A DNA stretch of 64,000 bases. Source: Oryzias latipes (taxonomy: Eukaryota > Chordata > Actinopteri > Beloniformes > Adrianichthyidae). Below are positions 59,666 to 64,000 of this stretch, piece after piece; positions within the stretch are counted from its first letter, which is position 1, and every line of letters begins with the position of its first letter. Made by a program: the position numbers and the translations under genes. The notes under the pieces are model-generated. The model was not told the origin of the DNA, searched no databases, and worked only from the letters and a program-made list of their open reading frames with translations. The stretch is taken from contig NC_019866.2 of assembly GCF_002234675.1 (NCBI RefSeq), forward strand, positions 3,950,642-4,014,641. The letters run 5' to 3'.

Positions 59666-60665
59666 NNNNNNNNNNNNNNNNNNNNNNNNNNNNNNNNNNN
59701 NNNNNNNNNNNNNNNNNNNNNNNNNNNNNNNNNNNNNNNNNNNNNNNNNNNNNNNNNNNNNNNNNNNNNNNNNNNNNNNNNNNNNNNNNNNNNNNNNNNN
59801 NNNNNNNNNNNNNNNNNNNNNNNNNNNNNNNNNNNNNNNNNNNNNNNNNNNNNNNNNNNNNNNNNNNNNNNNNNNNNNNNNNNNNNNNNNNNNNNNNNNN
59901 NNNNNNNNNNNNNNNNNNNNNNNNNNNNNNNNNNNNNNNNNNNNNNNNNNNNNNNNNNNNNNNNNNNNNNNNNNNNNNNNNNNNNNNNNNNNNNNNNNNN
60001 NNNNNNNNNNNNNNNNNNNNNNNNNNNNNNNNNNNNNNNNNNNNNNNNNNNNNNNNNNNNNNNNNNNNNNNNNNNNNNNNNNNNNNNNNNNNNNNNNNNN
60101 NNNNNNNNNNNNNNNNNNNNNNNNNNNNNNNNNNNNNNNNNNNNNNNNNNNNNNNNNNNNNNNNNNNNNNNNNNNNNNNNNNNNNNNNNNNNNNNNNNNN
60201 NNNNNNNNNNNNNNNNNNNNNNNNNNNNNNNNNNNNNNNNNNNNNNNNNNNNNNNNNNNNNNNNNNNNNNNNNNNNNNNNNNNNNNNNNNNNNNNNNNNN
60301 NNNNNNNNNNNNNNNNNNNNNNNNNNNNNNNNNNNNNNNNNNNNNNNNNNNNNNNNNNNNNNNNNNNNNNNNNNNNNNNNNNNNNNNNNNNNNNNNNNNN
60401 NNNNNNNNNNNNNNNNNNNNNNNNNNNNNNNNNNNNNNNNNNNNNNNNNNNNNNNNNNNNNNNNNNNNNNNNNNNNNNNNNNNNNNNNNNNNNNNNNNNN
60501 NNNNNNNNNNNNNNNNNNNNNNNNNNNNNNNNNNNNNNNNNNNNNNNNNNNNNNNNNNNNNNNNNNNNNNNNNNNNNNNNNNNNNNNNNNNNNNNNNNNN
60601 NNNNNNNNNNNNNNNNNNNNNNNNNNNNNNNNNNNNNNNNNNNNNNNNNNNNNNNNNNNNNNNNN
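59666..60665. other. Assembly gap, 1,000 N
   Basis: Exactly 1,000 N, a conventional size for a gap of unknown length. By comparison with copy A, the true missing sequence would be about 15.6 kb, holding hsd3b7 coding exons 2-6, the RTE LINE and the left part of the second Gypsy element. Confidence 0.95.
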
Positions 60666-63337
60666 CAATATCTTCAAGTGTTGACAGCCTGCCTGACGGT
60701 TTCAAAGATGACACCCAGTTCACCTCTTCTGCTGTCCCTCGACTCTTACTAGCTGATCTCGCAGCCAAGCAGCGAGCCGACCCAGTCATTGGACATGTGA
60801 TTACTCAGCTTGAGCGGGGAGAAACACCACCCCCAGCTGTGAGGGAACAACTACCTGACCTGCCCTTCCTCCTCCGAGAAGTCAATAAATTGGAGCTCCA
60901 TAACAACCTTCTGGTGAGGCGACGGCAGGTTGGAGAGGACGTCACCTATCAGTTGGTACTGCCAGAAGAGTACAAACCTGTGGTCATGTATCAGCTACAC
61001 AACCAAATGGGCCACTTAGGCATTGAGAGAACTTTAGATCTCATCCGTTCCCGGTTCTACTGGCCGAAGATGACCATCGACATAGTGAACAAAATAAAGG
61101 GCTGTGAGAGGTGCATTAAACGTAAAACTCCACCAGAACGAGCTGCACCACTAGTCAACATCAAGACATCCCATCCTTTGGAACTTGTTTGCATGGACTT
61201 TCTATCTGTTGAACCAGATGGAAAAACAAAAGACATTCTAGTGATGACTGATCACTTCACCAAATATGCTGTAGCTGTGCCAACACCAAACCAGAAAGCC
61301 AGAACTGTCGCCAAATGCCTATGGGAAAACTTCTTCGTCCACTATGGGATCCCTGCAAAATTGCATAGTGACCAAGGCACAGACTTTGAATCCAAAACCA
61401 TCCGTAAGCTCTGTGGTCTGGCTGGGATACAGAAAATAAGGACAACACCCTATCATCCAAGAGGAAATCCTGTGGAACGGTTCAACCGTACCCTATTGGA
61501 CATGCTGGGTACGCTCTCCGAACAGGAAAAGAAACACTGGAAAGATCATGTAAAACCCCTCGTTCACGCCTACAACTGCACAAAGAATGATGTAACCGGA
61601 TTCTCGCCCTATGAGTTAATGTTTGGCCGCCAACCCGCCTACCGATAGATCTTGCTTTTGGGCTTCCCTTGAAAGAGGACCGATCACCCTCTTACAGGGA
61701 GTATGTTCAGAAGTTGACCTCCCACTTAGAGGAGAATAGACGGGCAGCCATTATTAATGCAGCAAAAGCCATGAAGAAAAACAAAGAGAGGTTTGATCGT
61801 CATGTTATAGCTGCAGATCTGGATGTTGGGGAGAGGGTCCTGGTCAGGAATGTGCGACAACGGGGAAAGCACAAGCTGGCGGACAAATGGGAAAAATCAG
61901 TGTATATTGTTGTGAGTAAGGCCGGCCATTTACCAGTATACACCGTTCGACCAGAGCACTGTGATAAGCCGTTGAGGACATTACATAGAGACCTTCTCTT
62001 ACCTTGTGCTTTCTCATCAATACCTCCAGGGGAACCAGTTTCCAGAAAGAAACCAATGAAGGAAGACAGTTCTCCTGTGTCGCCTACACCACCTACTACA
62101 ACAGATTCTTCAGTGGATGAAGACGAACAGGTGTATATTCTGTCACCTACTGAACCAGTCAGTTTCACCTCTACCTTTTCTTGCCGGCAGTACAGCAACC
62201 AGATTCTACCACCCAATGTGAAACCCCTCTCCTAGCTCGACCGTCTGTCACTAGCACTGCTGATGTTGATGACGGTGAAAGGGGAGAGGCTCAGGAGGAT
62301 ACTATCCTCCACCAGGAACTGGTGGGTGCTGTTGAATCTAGTCCTGCATCTGTGACATTGGATGCCAGCAGAGTCCTGAAGCTGTGTCAGCCGCAACACA
62401 AAAAACTCCTGGACCATTGCAAGCTGAAGCGGGACCAGCCTCTTCAGTCGAATCTGTCCCAGTGCCTGCGGATCCTACACAATTAAGGGAGGAGCCAACC
62501 TCGCCTGTGACATCTGAGTCGCACAGTCCGGAGGAGCCGCAGTTGCGAAGGGGACAGCGTGTCAGAACACAACCAGTCCGCCTTCAGTATCCGAAACCTG
62601 GTAGACCCCTTTTGCAAAGTATCCAGACCGTGCTCCATGGATTAAGCTCTGCCTTCTTCTTCGCCCTCAAGGATGATGAAGAACCTGAAGCGTCATCCTG
62701 TTGCACTGATCTACCAGAGCAGTTTCCACATGAACGAGGACGTTCATGGGATAAGGGGGGGGAAGTGTAACCCCTAGCCATCAGACTAAGTCGGAACACC
62801 TGGCCCCGCCTTTATTTTGAAAGGGTAATTGTGTATATAAGCTCCAGGTCAGTGGGTGCACTTACTGCATGCTTCTTCCTACTTCCTGCTCTGAGCTCTC
62901 AGCTGTTGCTGCGGCCACACCAGGACCCCTAAAACACCTTCTTGAGACATATTTGGAAACCTCAAAATTTCCATTTCATTAAACCCAAAGAGACCTGCTC
63001 ATCGGTCAGGTTCTTGTTATGTATGCTTTGATCTACAACTTGATGGCGAGCTGAGATCTGAGATCCTGATACTTCCACCCTCAATAACTCCTCAGCTGCA
63101 GCAAACCTCAATTACATCCCAACCAATAGACTTTTGGAAACCACTCAATAGGACTCAGACCCATATCCCGGTTCCTTTTGTTGTTGTTTTTTTTGTATTG
63201 TTTAAATGTCTATTTTTTGTTAATACAATAGATTGCATTTTACTTTCATCGCTGTCTTGTTTTCATTTACACACCTTGGGCTCCCTGAGACGAACTCTGA
63301 TTAATGCGCCTAGTCACATAATCTGAGAAGCATTACA
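60666..63337 (+). mobile_element. 3' part of the PNMA-like-Gag Gypsy element, second copy, broken
   Basis: Equivalent to 45979-48653: integrase region, C-terminal tail, purine tract and a 572-base 3' LTR (62766-63337), followed by the same flank, so it is the same insertion in the duplicated segment and not a new one. The left part is hidden by the N run. It carries a few more breaks than the first copy, mainly one-base length differences in short runs of one base, which could be real decay or consensus error. Confidence 0.88.
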
Positions 63338-63525
63338 TATTACATCTATTTTTATTTACATTTTACTAAATTTATTTTATGAACATGAAATAAAAATAAA
63401 GTTTTCTGCTATGTTTTTATTTAAACATCATCGCAGTTAACGTTAAGTTGTTGCTTTTTTTTCTTCTTCTTTTTTTAAAAGTCTATTTAAAAACAATAAG
63501 CTGTTAAGCAGATATCTCATCTTAC

Positions 63526-63685
63526 CGGTACCGGCTCCGTTCAAAGTGGCGTCGCTCCGCTTGTCAAACACACGGATCTCCGTGATCCGGTCCTCCTTCT
63601 CCAGCAAAAGCCTCAGCAGGTGTTTGCCCAGGAACCCGCAGCCCCCGGTGATCAGGTAGACGAGGTCTCGCCGGTCCTCAGACAT
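63526..63685 (-). CDS. hsd3b7: Second copy of hsd3b7 coding exon 1
   Basis: Identical in reading to 48842-49001: 160 bases from ATG (63685) encoding [20 protein letters not shown] and ending at the same donor (ACCG|GTAAGA). The NAD-binding glycines are intact. The remaining exons would lie in the N run, so whether this copy is complete cannot be told. Nothing in the exon suggests decay, which favours a haplotype or very recent duplicate. Confidence 0.85.
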
Positions 63686-63774
63686 GCTGCCGCGCTCACA
63701 CGAGACGAATAAACTGAACAACCAGCAGGTACGGCAGCGCGGAGGGCTCAAACACAGAAACGCTTAACACGCCT

Positions 63775-63781
63775 TTTTATA
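63775..63781 (-). promoter_or_regulatory. hsd3b7: TATA box of the second hsd3b7 copy
   Basis: Same TATAAAA, same 90-base distance from the ATG as in the first copy. Confidence 0.55.
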
Positions 63782-64000
63782 CCGTTTGAACCGTCATATT
63801 GGACAGACGCGATGACACAAGCCCCGCCCCCCCAAAACATCTAGCAAGAAAAATATATATTTGCTACTTTATATAAATAAATAAATAAACAAAATGTGCT
63901 ACTTTATGAACTATGGAAGTAGATTGTACTTAGATGGTTGAATTCATAACTAAAACTCAGTAAGTTTGTTCACTCTAAGCATTCACCAGTTTGTGTTTTT

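Larger units (their letters stand above)
53044..64000. repeat. Duplicated segment, copy B (partner at 20374-49316)
   Basis: Homology with copy A starts abruptly at atggataatcaaaagaggag (53044 matching 20374) and runs to the window end. It carries tbc1d10b coding exon 1 and promoter, an L2 insertion, the empty site for the chromovirus, a gap of 1,000 N covering the equivalent of about 30354-45978, the 3' part of the second Gypsy element and hsd3b7 exon 1. The order and orientation are the same as in copy A. Confidence 0.85.

Noticed and set aside
59504-61648. Very long open frames spanning the N run
   Set aside because: They exist only because N was read as open; no real coding sequence can be claimed across the gap.

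Overview
This window is nuclear DNA of a ray-finned fish, most likely a percomorph teleost. The signs are spliced genes with GT-AG introns, AT-rich spacers, fish-type L2 and RTE LINEs, Ty3/Gypsy elements, and gene neighbours whose human counterparts (CD2BP2, MYLPF, TBC1D10B, SETD1A, HSD3B7) lie on 16p11.2. The species cannot be named from sequence alone.

Left part (1-22.6 kb): the first coding exon of cd2bp2 (minus strand); a complete three-exon pheta/sesquipedalian-like endosomal adaptor gene (plus); a decayed LINE; an unassigned candidate exon; the complete seven-exon fast skeletal myosin regulatory light chain gene mylpf (plus); and the complete nine-coding-exon Rab GAP gene tbc1d10b (minus) with a CpG-rich leader and promoter.

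Middle part (22.6-53.0 kb): a chromovirus-type Gypsy element (24.5-30.1 kb), a 5'-truncated RTE LINE (30.9-32.8 kb), then hsd3b7 (minus, six coding exons, 34.1-49.0 kb). A second Gypsy element with a PNMA-like Gag sits in hsd3b7 intron 1 in antisense orientation. The last three exons of setd1a follow (51.25-51.87 kb). The tandem setd1a-hsd3b7 order and orientation match the human locus.

Right part (53.04-64.0 kb): a second, slightly diverged copy of sequence already seen at 20.37-49.3 kb. It contains tbc1d10b coding exon 1 with an 11-base frameshifting deletion, the tbc1d10b promoter, an L2 LINE insertion absent from the first copy, a 1,000-base run of N, the 3' part of the second Gypsy element, and hsd3b7 exon 1. 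The first Gypsy element is absent here, leaving a clean empty site. The join at 53,043/53,044 puts setd1a sequence directly against tbc1d10b intron 1, so all earlier setd1a exons are missing. This is either a real tandem duplication or, more likely, two haplotypes laid end to end in the assembly.

The host genes form no joint pathway; they are a conserved neighbourhood of unrelated functions (splicing, endosomal lipid phosphatase recruitment, muscle contraction, Rab regulation, bile-acid synthesis, H3K4 methylation). I saw no CRISPR array, operon or new defence-type system. The most informative signals are the duplication junction, the filled/empty insertion sites that order events in time, a perfect 19-bp hairpin, a short perfect palindrome, an orphan exon, and a repeat family shared by three introns.
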